DNA of 7,572 nucleotides, from assembly GCA_029263555.1 (NCBI GenBank), contig JAJUFW010000127.1, positions 1 through 7,572 on the forward strand, read 5' to 3'. The notes under the pieces are model-generated. The model worked only from the letters and a program-made list of their open reading frames with translations, ran no database searches and was not told the origin of the DNA. Positions 1 to 6,348 of the stretch are shown here, piece after piece. A program made the position numbers and the translations under genes. How positions within the stretch are numbered: position 1 is the stretch's first letter; every line of letters starts with the position of its first letter. Source of the stretch: Alphaproteobacteria bacterium. Its GTDB lineage: Bacteria; Pseudomonadota; Alphaproteobacteria; DSM-16000; Inquilinaceae.

Positions 1-1
1 G

Positions 2-301
2 CGCGGGACCAAGCTGAAGCGGGTCCCGCCGGGCGACTGGTACGAAATCCCGTTCCGCTGCCTGCTGCCTCACCGGGTGGAGGGCATGCTTACTGCCGGC
101 CGCTGCATTTCGGGCACCCACGAGGCCCATTCCTCCTACCGAGTCACGCCGACGGTCATGGCGACCGGCCAGGCGGCCGGGATCGCGGCCGCCCTTGCCG
201 CCCGGTCGGCGCGGCGCCCGCGCGAACTGAAGGCGGACGCGGTCCAGGAGGAACTGATACGCCAGGGCGCCTCGCTGCGCACCGCGGCGGACCACGGCTG
301 A
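2..301 (+). CDS. FAD-dependent oxidoreductase, C-terminal fragment (5' end outside window)
   Basis: The frame is open from the left edge to a TGA at 299-301, giving the last 99 residues of a larger protein. The visible part contains IPFRCLLP, then a glycine-rich stretch AGRCISGTHEAHSSYR, then TPTVMATGQAAGIAAALAA. This order is typical of the C-terminal FAD-binding part of the PF12831 'FAD-dependent oxidoreductase' family, where the AGRxIS and GQAAG segments close around the flavin. Members are flavoproteins, probably cytoplasmic, often found in sugar or polyol catabolic clusters; the substrate cannot be told from this fragment. It runs in the same direction as the Gfo/Idh/MocA gene 94 bases downstream, so the two may share an operon. 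The internal ATG at 77 is not a real start, because the conserved sequence continues upstream of it. Family assignment is fairly sure; the specific reaction is unknown. Confidence 0.85.
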   Translation, partial: RGTKLKRVPPGDWYEIPFRCLLPHRVEGMLTAGRCISGTHEAHSSYRVTPTVMATGQAAGIAAALAARSARRPRELKADAVQEELIRQGASLRTAADHG

Positions 302-395
302 TCGCTTCGGAAGGGGCCGCCCGAGCGCTTGACTTCCCCGTCGCTCCCAGGTTCCCATCGGCCGCAGCAGACGGAAATCGGAAGTGAGGTGCCGG
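302..395 (+). other. Intergenic spacer between the two oxidoreductase genes
   Basis: A 94-base gap with no convincing terminator. It contains TTGACT at 329-334, which resembles a -35 element, but the best -10 candidate at the right distance (TCCCAT, 353-358) matches TATAAT at only three positions. The ribosome site GAGGTG for the next gene lies at 386-391. The spacer therefore does not rule out cotranscription of the two genes. Confidence 0.5.
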
Positions 396-1493
396 GTGAA
401 CCGCAAGGTCCGCGTACTCGTGGTCGGGCTTGGCCATATGGGCCTTTCCCATGCAAAGGCCTATCGGAAGCTCGACGGGTTCGAGATCGTGGGCCTGTGC
501 TCGCGGAGCATTCTCGACCGGACGGATCTGCCGCCCGATCTCGCGGACCTTCCCCGGTTCAGCGACTATGCGACAGCGATCGAGGCGCTGAAACCGGATG
601 CGGTGTCGATCAACACCTGGTCCGACACCCATGCTGCCTACGCGATCCAGGCCTTCGAGGCCGGTGCCCATGTGTTCGTCGAGAAGCCGATCGCGGAGAC
701 GGTCGCCGACGCGGAGCGGGTCGTCGCCGCGGCCCGGGCGGCCCGCCGCAAGCTGGTGGTCGGCTACATCCTCCGCCACCACCCGTCCTGGACGAAGCTG
801 GTCGAGCTGGCGCGCACGCTGGGCAAGCCGCTGGCGATGCGCATGAACCTGAACCAGCAGTCGATCGGCGATGCCTGGCAGTGGCACAAGGACCTGATGC
901 AGTCCCTGTCCCCGATCGTCGACTGCGGCGTCCATTACGTCGACATCATGTGCCAGATCACCGGAGCCAAACCGCTTCGCGTTCACGCGATCGGCGCACG
1001 CCTGACCGACGAGATCGCGCCCGACATGTACAATTACGGCCAGCTTCAGGTCGTCTTCGACGACGGGTCGGTCGGCTGGTACGAGGCCGGCTGGGGCCCT
1101 ATGATCAGCGAGGTCGCCTATTTCGTGAAGGACATCATCGGGCCCAAGGGCGCCGTCAGCATCACCATGGCCGAACAGGGTTCGGCCCAGGACGAAGGCG
1201 CGGCCGAAACCGCCTCATCGAGCATGGAGACCCATACCAGGACCAGCACGATCCGGCTGCATCACGGCGCCCTGAAACCCGACGGAACGCTGGCCCGGCC
1301 GGACCAGATCCTGAGCATGGCCGACGAACCCGGCCATGATGAGCTCTGCGAGCGGGAGCAGGCCTTTTTCCTGGACGCAATCCTGAACGACCGCGACCTC
1401 TCCGATCACATGGCGGACGCCGTCAACTCGCTCAGGATCGTGCTGGCCGCCGACCAAAGCATCCGTGAAGGCCGCGTGATCACGCTGCCGTGA
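396..1493 (+). CDS. Gfo/Idh/MocA family NAD(P)-dependent oxidoreductase
   Basis: Complete gene of 365 residues, the usual length for the family. The N-terminal Rossmann fold begins at once with VRVLVVGLGHMG, the nucleotide-binding GxGxxG motif at residues 11-16. The family's EKP motif is at 96-98, with Lys97 as the conserved lysine. The C-terminal domain carries DCGVHYVD at 176-183, matching the DxGxHxxD active-site pattern, with Asp176 and His180 the likely catalytic residues. These enzymes oxidise or reduce hydroxyl/keto groups of sugars, inositols and related compounds with NAD(P)H in the cytoplasm; the substrate here is unknown. I chose the GTG at 396 because GAGGTG at 386-391 is a well-placed ribosome binding site. 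An in-frame GTG at 384 would add four residues and has a poorer upstream site. The gene follows a flavoprotein oxidoreductase, suggesting a shared catabolic pathway. Its 3' end overlaps the opposing ATPase gene by 14 bases. Confidence 0.92.
   Translation: MNRKVRVLVVGLGHMGLSHAKAYRKLDGFEIVGLCSRSILDRTDLPPDLADLPRFSDYATAIEALKPDAVSINTWSDTHAAYAIQAFEAGAHVFVEKPIAETVADAERVVAAARAARRKLVVGYILRHHPSWTKLVELARTLGKPLAMRMNLNQQSIGDAWQWHKDLMQSLSPIVDCGVHYVDIMCQITGAKPLRVHAIGARLTDEIAPDMYNYGQLQVVFDDGSVGWYEAGWGPMISEVAYFVKDIIGPKGAVSITMAEQGSAQDEGAAETASSSMETHTRTSTIRLHHGALKPDGTLARPDQILSMADEPGHDELCEREQAFFLDAILNDRDLSDHMADAVNSLRIVLAADQSIREGRVITLP
1470..1489. repeat. Near-perfect dyad at the convergent gene junction
   Basis: Two 10-base arms (1470-1479 and 1480-1489) are inverted repeats matching at 9 of 10 positions. 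The inner 12 bases, GCGTGATCACGC, are a perfect palindrome. The centre coincides with the stop codon of the minus-strand ATPase gene (1480-1482), and the plus-strand stop follows at 1491-1493. As RNA, each strand could form a short stem with a GATC loop and one mismatch. No T-run follows on either strand, so it is not a classical intrinsic terminator. It could protect mRNA ends or assist termination in both directions, or be coincidental; both arms are also coding sequence. Confidence 0.4.
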
Positions 1494-2280
1494 CCCCGGT
1501 GACCCCCTCGACGACGATCTGCGGCCGCCCCGACGCGCTATTCTCGATCCGCGCCCGCACCCGATAGACGTCCGAGAGGATGTCGGCGGTCAGCGCCTCC
1601 AGCGGGGTGCCGTGACCCGCCAGCCTTCCCCCGGCCAGCACCATGACCCGGTCGGCATGGGCGGCGGCCAGGTTCAGGTCGTGGAGCACGACCACGGTCA
1701 CCGTTTCCCGTTCCCGCGCAAGGTCGCTGAGCAGGGTCATCACCCTGAACTGGTGATGGAGATCGAGGGCGCTGGTCGGCTCGTCCAGCAGAAGCACCTG
1801 CGGATTGCGGGCGAGTGACATCGCCAGGCTGACGAGCTGGCGCTGGCCGCCAGACAGTTCGTCGAGCGCTTCGAGCGCGAGGTCGCCGATGCCGACCCGA
1901 TCGAGCGTTTCCATCGCCCGGCGACGGACCGCGGCGGAATCGCGACCCAGGTCCGGCAAGGGCGATGCCATCAGCGAGCTGATCACGGCTTCGAGCACGC
2001 GAAGTGCGACGCGCGCGGGGACGCTCTGCGGCATGTAGGAGACATGGGCGGCATGCCGCTCGGGCGCGAGGCCGAGCAATTCCTTGCCCCCCAACCGGAC
2101 CGATCCGCGCGCCGGCTGCAGGCCGGCCAGGGCGCGCAGCAGCGTCGACTTCCCGGCCCCGTTCGGCCCGATCAGGGCCGTGACCTCGCCGCCCCCGATC
2201 GGCGGGAGGCTGAGACGGTCGATGACCAGCCGTCGCCGGTAGCCGACGGTGAGATCCGATACCGAAAGCCGTTCCGCCAT
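1480..2280 (-). CDS. Iron-siderophore ABC transporter, ATP-binding protein (FecE/FhuC type)
   Basis: A 266-residue cytoplasmic ATPase, the usual size for FecE/FhuC/BtuD-type import subunits. It would power uptake of a ferric siderophore through the FecCD permease encoded just upstream. All nucleotide-binding motifs are present: Walker A GPNGAGKST at 38-46 (Lys44), Q-loop around Gln85, signature LSGGQ at 142-146, Walker B VLLLDEP with Asp166 and Glu167, D-loop SALD at 170-173, and the switch histidine in VLHDLN (His200). The ATG at 2278-2280 overlaps the permease stop by one base (TGATG), and GGGAG lies 8 bases before it. The reading frame stays open far upstream, but that part lies over the permease gene in a different frame and is not a fusion. 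It is the last gene of the operon, and its end overlaps the opposing oxidoreductase gene by 14 bases. The ligand is inferred from neighbours only. Confidence 0.95.
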   Translation of the reverse strand: MAERLSVSDLTVGYRRRLVIDRLSLPPIGGGEVTALIGPNGAGKSTLLRALAGLQPARGSVRLGGKELLGLAPERHAAHVSYMPQSVPARVALRVLEAVISSLMASPLPDLGRDSAAVRRRAMETLDRVGIGDLALEALDELSGGQRQLVSLAMSLARNPQVLLLDEPTSALDLHHQFRVMTLLSDLARERETVTVVVLHDLNLAAAHADRVMVLAGGRLAGHGTPLEALTADILSDVYRVRARIENSASGRPQIVVEGVTGVTAA

Positions 2281-3335
2281 CAGGAGCGCTCCCGCCGGCC
2301 GAGGATCAGCGCCAGGAAGAACGGTACCCCGACCAGCGCCGTGACGATCCCGACCGGCACGATCACCCCGGGGACCAACGACCGGCTGGCGATCGAGGCA
2401 AGCGACATCACGAGCGCCCCGGTCAGCATCGCCCCCGGCAGAAAGAAGCGATGATCTTCGCCGAGCAGCAGGCGCGTGATGTGCGGACCGACGAGCCCGA
2501 CGAAGCCGATCGTGCCGACGAACGCCACCGCGGTCGCCGCCAGCAGGCTCACCCGGAGAAGGGAGGCAAAGCGCAAGCGGGGCACGTTGATGCCGAACGA
2601 CCGGGCACGGTCCTCGCCGAATCTCAGCACCGTCATCTTCCAGGATGCGTTGAGGGAGAACGGGACCGTGCAGGCGACGATGACCGCCAGCACGGGCAGG
2701 TTCTCCCAGGTACCGCGCGACAGGCTGCCCATGCTCCAGAAGACAAGCTGCTGCAACGCCTCCTGGCTGGCGAGGAACTGCATCAGCGCGACCAGGGCAT
2801 TGAAGGCGAAGGCCAGCGCGATGCCGAACAGGACGAGGGTCTCCACGCCTGCGCCCCTGAGCCGGGCCAGCGCCTGCAAAAGGAGCACGGAGAGGAAGGC
2901 AAAGAGGAAGGCGTTCGCCGGGGCGATCCAGCTTTGCGGCAGGCCGGGTATCCCGACCCCGACGACGATCGCCAGCGCCGCGCCGAAGGACGCGGCGGAG
3001 GAAACGCCGAGCGTGAACGGGCTGGCGAGCGGGTTGTTGAGGATCGTCTGCATCTCGGCGCCGGCAAGCGACAGCGCCGCCCCGACGATCAGCGCCATCA
3101 GCGAATAGGGCAGCCTGACGTCCCAGAGGATGACCGAGGCGCCACGGCTCAGACTCTCGGGCCGGACCAGGCCGGCGAGCACGTCGACGACGCCGAGATC
3201 CGAGGGGCCGAGGACCAGATCGAAGCAGAAGGACGCGAAGACGGCGACGGTAAGCGCCGCCAGCACCAGAACGCGGCGGCGCAGCACGCGGCCATAACGG
3301 TCGAGGGCATGATCCGCAGGCAGGGGGAAGCTCAC
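2280..3335 (-). CDS. FecCD-family siderophore ABC transporter permease
   Basis: A 351-residue inner-membrane protein of the FecCD/BtuC family (PF01032), very hydrophobic, with probably about ten membrane helices. Family landmarks appear in order: RLPYSLMALIVGAALSLAG near residues 74-92, followed by Gln and the NNPLASPFTLG segment. GTIGFVGLVGPHITRLLLG then lies in the C-terminal third, in the region that contacts the ATPase. The final VPVGIVTALVGVPFFLALI closes the protein. Only one permease gene is present, so it presumably forms a homodimer, as BtuC does, unlike the FepD/FepG pair. The start is a GTG at 3333-3335 overlapping the binding-protein stop by four bases (GTGA), with a G-rich tract about seven bases upstream as a weak ribosome site; no better start is visible. 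It ends in a one-base overlap with the ATPase gene. Function as a ferric-siderophore channel is well supported; the ligand is not known. Confidence 0.95.
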   Translation of the reverse strand: MSFPLPADHALDRYGRVLRRRVLVLAALTVAVFASFCFDLVLGPSDLGVVDVLAGLVRPESLSRGASVILWDVRLPYSLMALIVGAALSLAGAEMQTILNNPLASPFTLGVSSAASFGAALAIVVGVGIPGLPQSWIAPANAFLFAFLSVLLLQALARLRGAGVETLVLFGIALAFAFNALVALMQFLASQEALQQLVFWSMGSLSRGTWENLPVLAVIVACTVPFSLNASWKMTVLRFGEDRARSFGINVPRLRFASLLRVSLLAATAVAFVGTIGFVGLVGPHITRLLLGEDHRFFLPGAMLTGALVMSLASIASRSLVPGVIVPVGIVTALVGVPFFLALILGRRERS

Positions 3336-4483
3336 GGCATCGCCCCCGGCACCAAATCGACCCAGAACGCGCCCCGGAACGGCACGGCGGAAAACCGATC
3401 GTTGATCTCCGCCAGCGTCTCACCCGGGTCGAGGGTGCCGAAGAGCTCGGGATGAACCCACTTTGCCATCACCTCCACGGCCAGGATGTTGATCGGGCTG
3501 CCGTTGAAGAAGTTCCAGAGGCCATGCACCCTCCCCTCCACCACCGCGGACAGGGAGGAAAGCCCCGGCGCGCCAATCACCCGGGCCAGGTCCGAGCGCG
3601 CCTCGTCCTCCGTCACGCCTGCGCCCAGAGCCACACCCGGGCCCGTACCGGAGGAGCCGGTCGCGATATAGACCTCCGGATCCTCTTCGATGATGACCTC
3701 GAGATTGAGCTGCCCGCCGTTCGGTGACGGAAAGCGCTCCGCCCCGATGTTGCGGCCGCCGACGAGGTCTATGAGTTCGCCTACGCCCCGCCCCCCTGCC
3801 GACCAGCAGCACGGCCAGACCTCGGGAAAGGCGTGGAGCAGGACCTTCGGCCGCGGCACCGTTTCCGCGGCCAGCCGCTTCTTCACGAAGTCCAGCCGCT
3901 CGCGATAGAAGGCCGCGTATTCCCGGGCGCGCTGCTCCTCCCCCAGGATCCGACCGAGCAGGTCCAGACTGGGCAGGGTATTGGCGAGCGGGTCCAGATA
4001 GAAGTCGATGAAGACGACGGGAATGCCCGCCGCCTCGAAGGGAGCCGCTGTTTCCGCGAGGTTCCCGCGGGCCTGCCAGAGACTGAAGACGACAAGATCG
4101 GGATCGAGCGCCAGGGCCCGTTCCAGAGAGAAGGTCTCGCCCGATCCCATGCCGGTCGTCGGCACGTTTTCGATATCCGGAAAACGGTCTCTGACCAGGG
4201 CGTAGGTCGCCGGGTCGAACGTCCTGAGATCGCCGCCCCATCCAGCCAGCAGGCTCACCGGATCGGGCGAGACGAAGGAAAGCGCGAGAATCTGGAAGCC
4301 CTCGGCCAGCAGGATTCGCTGGGGCTTCGACGGGATATCCACCTCCCGGCCAGCGATGTCCGTGACCGTGCGCGGCCATTGGGCGGATGCGGCCGAAGCC
4401 TGGAGGACGCAGATCAGTGCGACGACCGGCAGGACGAGGGCGCGAAGGATCGATCGGCTGGGGACAGCACGACACCTCGTCAT
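3332..4483 (-). CDS. Periplasmic iron-siderophore substrate-binding protein
   Basis: A 383-residue exported protein of the periplasmic binding family PF01497 (FecB/FhuD/BtuF-like). It begins with a typical signal peptide: an arginine-rich start, a hydrophobic core ALVLPVVALICVL and a likely cleavage site after ASAASA (about residue 34). Cys25 lies in ALIC, which is not a lipobox, so a soluble periplasmic protein is more likely than a lipoprotein. The mature part opens with RTVTDIAGREVDIPSKPQRIL, the usual first strand and loop, and ends its second lobe with LNLEVIIEEDPEVYIATG. A Cys-Cys-Trp triplet is at 225-227. It would hand ferric siderophore from the outer-membrane receptor to the permease. 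I prefer the ATG at 4483, because GGAGG at 4490-4494 is six bases away. The in-frame GTG at 4489 abuts that site directly and would make a GTGA overlap with the exporter gene. The stop overlaps the permease start. Confidence 0.93.
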   Translation of the reverse strand: MTRCRAVPSRSILRALVLPVVALICVLQASAASAQWPRTVTDIAGREVDIPSKPQRILLAEGFQILALSFVSPDPVSLLAGWGGDLRTFDPATYALVRDRFPDIENVPTTGMGSGETFSLERALALDPDLVVFSLWQARGNLAETAAPFEAAGIPVVFIDFYLDPLANTLPSLDLLGRILGEEQRAREYAAFYRERLDFVKKRLAAETVPRPKVLLHAFPEVWPCCWSAGGRGVGELIDLVGGRNIGAERFPSPNGGQLNLEVIIEEDPEVYIATGSSGTGPGVALGAGVTEDEARSDLARVIGAPGLSSLSAVVEGRVHGLWNFFNGSPINILAVEVMAKWVHPELFGTLDPGETLAEINDRFSAVPFRGAFWVDLVPGAMP

Positions 4484-4485
4484 CT

Positions 4486-6258
4486 TCACCCTCCGAACTG
4501 TGCGTCGTGAAGGCGCCGGTAGTTGCCGTTGGCGGCGACGAGGTCCTGATGCCGCCCCTCTTCGACGATCCCGGACTGATCCAGCACCACGATCCGATCG
4601 GCATCGCGGATCGTCGCCAGCCGGTGAGCGATGACGAGCGTGGTGCGTCCCTTGGCGAGTTCGGCAAGGGACCGCTGAATCGCCCGCTCAGTCTCGGTAT
4701 CGAGCGCCGACGTCGCCTCGTCGAGGATGAGGATCGGCGGATTCTTTAGGAACATGCGGGCGATGGCGAGGCGCTGCCGCTGTCCCCCGGACAGCTTGAC
4801 CCCGCGCTCGCCGATGATCGTGTCCAGGCCGTTCGGCAGGCCCTCGATGACCTTGTCCAGCCGGGCGCGTCTCGCCGCCTCCATGATCTCGGCCTCGCTC
4901 GCGTCCAGGCGGCCATAGGCGATGTTCTCGCGGATGGTGCCGGGGAACAGGAAGACATCCTGCTGGACGATCCCGATCTGGCTGCGAAGCGAGGCGAGCG
5001 TCATCTGGCGGATATCGATGCCGTCGATCGTGATCGCCCCTTCCGACACGTCGTAGAAGCGCGGCAGCAGCGAGCAGAGCGTTGTCTTGCCCGCCCCGGA
5101 CGGGCCGACGAAGGCGACCGTCTCTCCTGGATGGACGACCAGGTTGATGTTCCTCAGCACCGGACGGTCGGGGGTGTAGCCGAAGGAGACATTCTCGAAT
5201 CGTATCTCGCCCTTGAGGCCGCGCACGGGAACGGCGTCGGCGCGGTCGACGATCTCGGGCTCGGTCGCGAGGAACTCCAGGTACCGGCGGAATCCGGCGA
5301 TGCCCTTGGGATAGACCTCGATGATCGCGTTGATCTTCTCGATCGGGCGGAAGAACACCCCGACCAGCAGCAGGAAGCCGACGAAGCCGCCATTGCTCAG
5401 CTCACCCTGCAAGACCATCCAGGTGCCCGCGATCATGATGATCAGCTGGGTGAGGCGCATGCCGAGATAGCTGAGCGACGTGCTGGCGGCCATGATCCAG
5501 TACGCCTGCAGCTTCGTGCGGCGGTAAAGCTGGTTCTCCCGGGCGAAGAGGCGGCGTTCGTGATCCTCGTTCGCGAAGGCCTGCACGACCCGGATCCCGC
5601 CGACATTCGCCTCGATCCGCGCGTTGAATTCCCCGACGCGCCCGAACAGCTCGTGCCAGGTGCGGGTCATCCGCCCGCCGTAGCGGCTGGTGACCCAGGC
5701 GGTCACCGGAACGATGACCGCCGTCAGCAGCGCCAGCTCGACATTCACCATGAGCATCAGGACCAGCGCGCCGAGGAACGTCATCACCGCAATGAACAGG
5801 TCCTCCGGACCGTGATGCGCGATCTCCCCGATCTCTTCCAGATCCTTGGTCAGGCGCCCGACCAGATGGCCGGTCTTCTGGTTGTCGAAGAAGCGGAAGG
5901 AAAGCTTCTGGAGGTGGTCGAAGCACTGCCGGCGCATGTCGGTCTCGATATTGATGCCGAGCATGTGCCCCCAATAGGTGACGATCGCCATGAAGCCGGT
6001 ATTGAGGAGATAGACCGCCAGCAGACCGGCGGAGGCAAGGAGGATCAGGCCCCAGTTCTGGCCGGGCAGGAGATGGTCCACGAACGCCTTGACGGCGACC
6101 GGAAAGCCCAGCTCGAGCACGCCGGACAGCACGGCGCAGGAGAAGTCCAGCGCGAACAGGCCCCGGTAGGGCCTGTAATAGGCGAAGAACTGCCTCAGCA
6201 TTCCCGCCGTGCCGAGATCCGGGCCGGCAGTCTTCCGGCCCCGATCGAGATCATCCAT
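4486..6258 (-). CDS. ABC exporter-fold protein, fused membrane and ATPase domains (MsbA/ABCB-type half-transporter)
   Basis: A 590-residue type I ABC exporter-fold protein of the inner membrane. Six hydrophobic segments occupy roughly residues 30-310 (PF00664-like), and the nucleotide-binding domain starts near 345. Motifs are intact: Walker A GPSGAGKTT at 385-393 (Lys391), QQD Q-loop, signature LSGGQ at 489-493, Walker B ILILDE with Asp513 and Glu514, and the switch histidine His545 in VIAHRLAT. Being a single half-transporter it should act as a homodimer. It lies inside a siderophore-uptake operon, between the receptor and the binding protein. It might therefore secrete a siderophore, recycle the emptied ligand, or import like YbtPQ/IrtAB, which are exporter-fold proteins known to take up ferric siderophores but use two subunits. 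The substrate is not readable. I chose the ATG at 6258, which has AGGGG five bases upstream. An in-frame ATG at 6285 adds nine residues, but its G-tract lies in a hairpin stem. The stop is two bases before the next start. Confidence 0.92.
   Translation of the reverse strand: MDDLDRGRKTAGPDLGTAGMLRQFFAYYRPYRGLFALDFSCAVLSGVLELGFPVAVKAFVDHLLPGQNWGLILLASAGLLAVYLLNTGFMAIVTYWGHMLGINIETDMRRQCFDHLQKLSFRFFDNQKTGHLVGRLTKDLEEIGEIAHHGPEDLFIAVMTFLGALVLMLMVNVELALLTAVIVPVTAWVTSRYGGRMTRTWHELFGRVGEFNARIEANVGGIRVVQAFANEDHERRLFARENQLYRRTKLQAYWIMAASTSLSYLGMRLTQLIIMIAGTWMVLQGELSNGGFVGFLLLVGVFFRPIEKINAIIEVYPKGIAGFRRYLEFLATEPEIVDRADAVPVRGLKGEIRFENVSFGYTPDRPVLRNINLVVHPGETVAFVGPSGAGKTTLCSLLPRFYDVSEGAITIDGIDIRQMTLASLRSQIGIVQQDVFLFPGTIRENIAYGRLDASEAEIMEAARRARLDKVIEGLPNGLDTIIGERGVKLSGGQRQRLAIARMFLKNPPILILDEATSALDTETERAIQRSLAELAKGRTTLVIAHRLATIRDADRIVVLDQSGIVEEGRHQDLVAANGNYRRLHDAQFGG
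4490..4494 (-). promoter_or_regulatory. Ribosome binding site deciding the binding-protein start
   Basis: GGAGG on the minus strand lies six bases before the ATG at 4481-4483 and directly against the alternative GTG at 4487-4489. The spacing favours the ATG. The site lies inside the last codons of the exporter gene, consistent with coupled translation of the two genes. Confidence 0.7.
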
Positions 6259-6285
6259 GCTCGCCCCTATCCGTCTCGGTGACAT

Positions 6286-6313
6286 CCCCCCGCCGATTGC
6301 AGGCGACGGGGGG
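6286..6313 (-). promoter_or_regulatory. GC-rich hairpin between receptor and exporter genes
   Basis: An inverted repeat in the 90-base spacer: C-tract plus CGCC (6286-6294) pairs with GGCG (6302-6305) and a G-tract (6308-6312). This gives nine G-C pairs, a seven-base loop and a two-base bulge. No T-run follows on the minus strand, so it is not a canonical intrinsic terminator. In the transcript it lies about 35 bases after the receptor stop and would cover the G-tract before the ATG at 6285. It could reduce expression of the transport genes relative to the receptor, or protect the receptor message. Role is inferred from position only. Confidence 0.4.
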
Positions 6314-6348
6314 CTTGTCCCTCAATCAATCCGCACCGGGCCGGAGGA

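Noticed and set aside
329..358. Possible promoter TTGACT / TCCCAT before the Gfo/Idh/MocA gene.
   Set aside because: The -35 is good but the -10 matches at only three of six positions, which is near chance; not listed as a feature of its own.
156..986. Minus-strand ORF of 276 residues opposite the oxidoreductase genes.
   Set aside because: It is antisense to two genes with clear motifs and has an Arg/Gly/Asp-rich composition expected from GC-rich codon shadowing.
329..1339. Plus-strand ORF of 336 residues in another frame.
   Set aside because: It overlaps the Gfo/Idh/MocA gene almost completely and is a run of Arg, Gly and Pro without any recognisable fold.
2281..3423. The ATPase reading frame stays open for 381 codons upstream of its ATG, making a 647-residue ORF.
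   Set aside because: This part lies over the permease and the end of the binding-protein gene in another frame, is arginine-rich and low in complexity, and shows no domain. The real ATPase starts at 2280 with a one-base overlap.
2451..3455. Plus-strand ORF of 334 residues opposite the permease.
   Set aside because: A hydrophilic mirror of a hydrophobic membrane protein, as expected from antisense translation of Leu/Val-rich codons; no start site or motif supports it.
4400..4483. Possible lipoprotein signal in the binding protein (Cys25 within the hydrophobic core).
   Set aside because: The residues before the cysteine are Ala-Leu-Ile, and the -1 position is not Gly, Ala or Ser. A normal cleavage site ASA follows later.
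3420..4667. Minus-strand ORF of 415 residues overlapping the binding protein in another frame.
   Set aside because: The overlapping frame has a signal peptide and family motifs; this one is Arg/Gly/Ser-rich shadow sequence.
5131..6282. Plus-strand ORF of 383 residues opposite the exporter.
   Set aside because: It is antisense to the well-supported ABC protein and consists of charged, Asp/Glu/His/Gln-rich shadow sequence.
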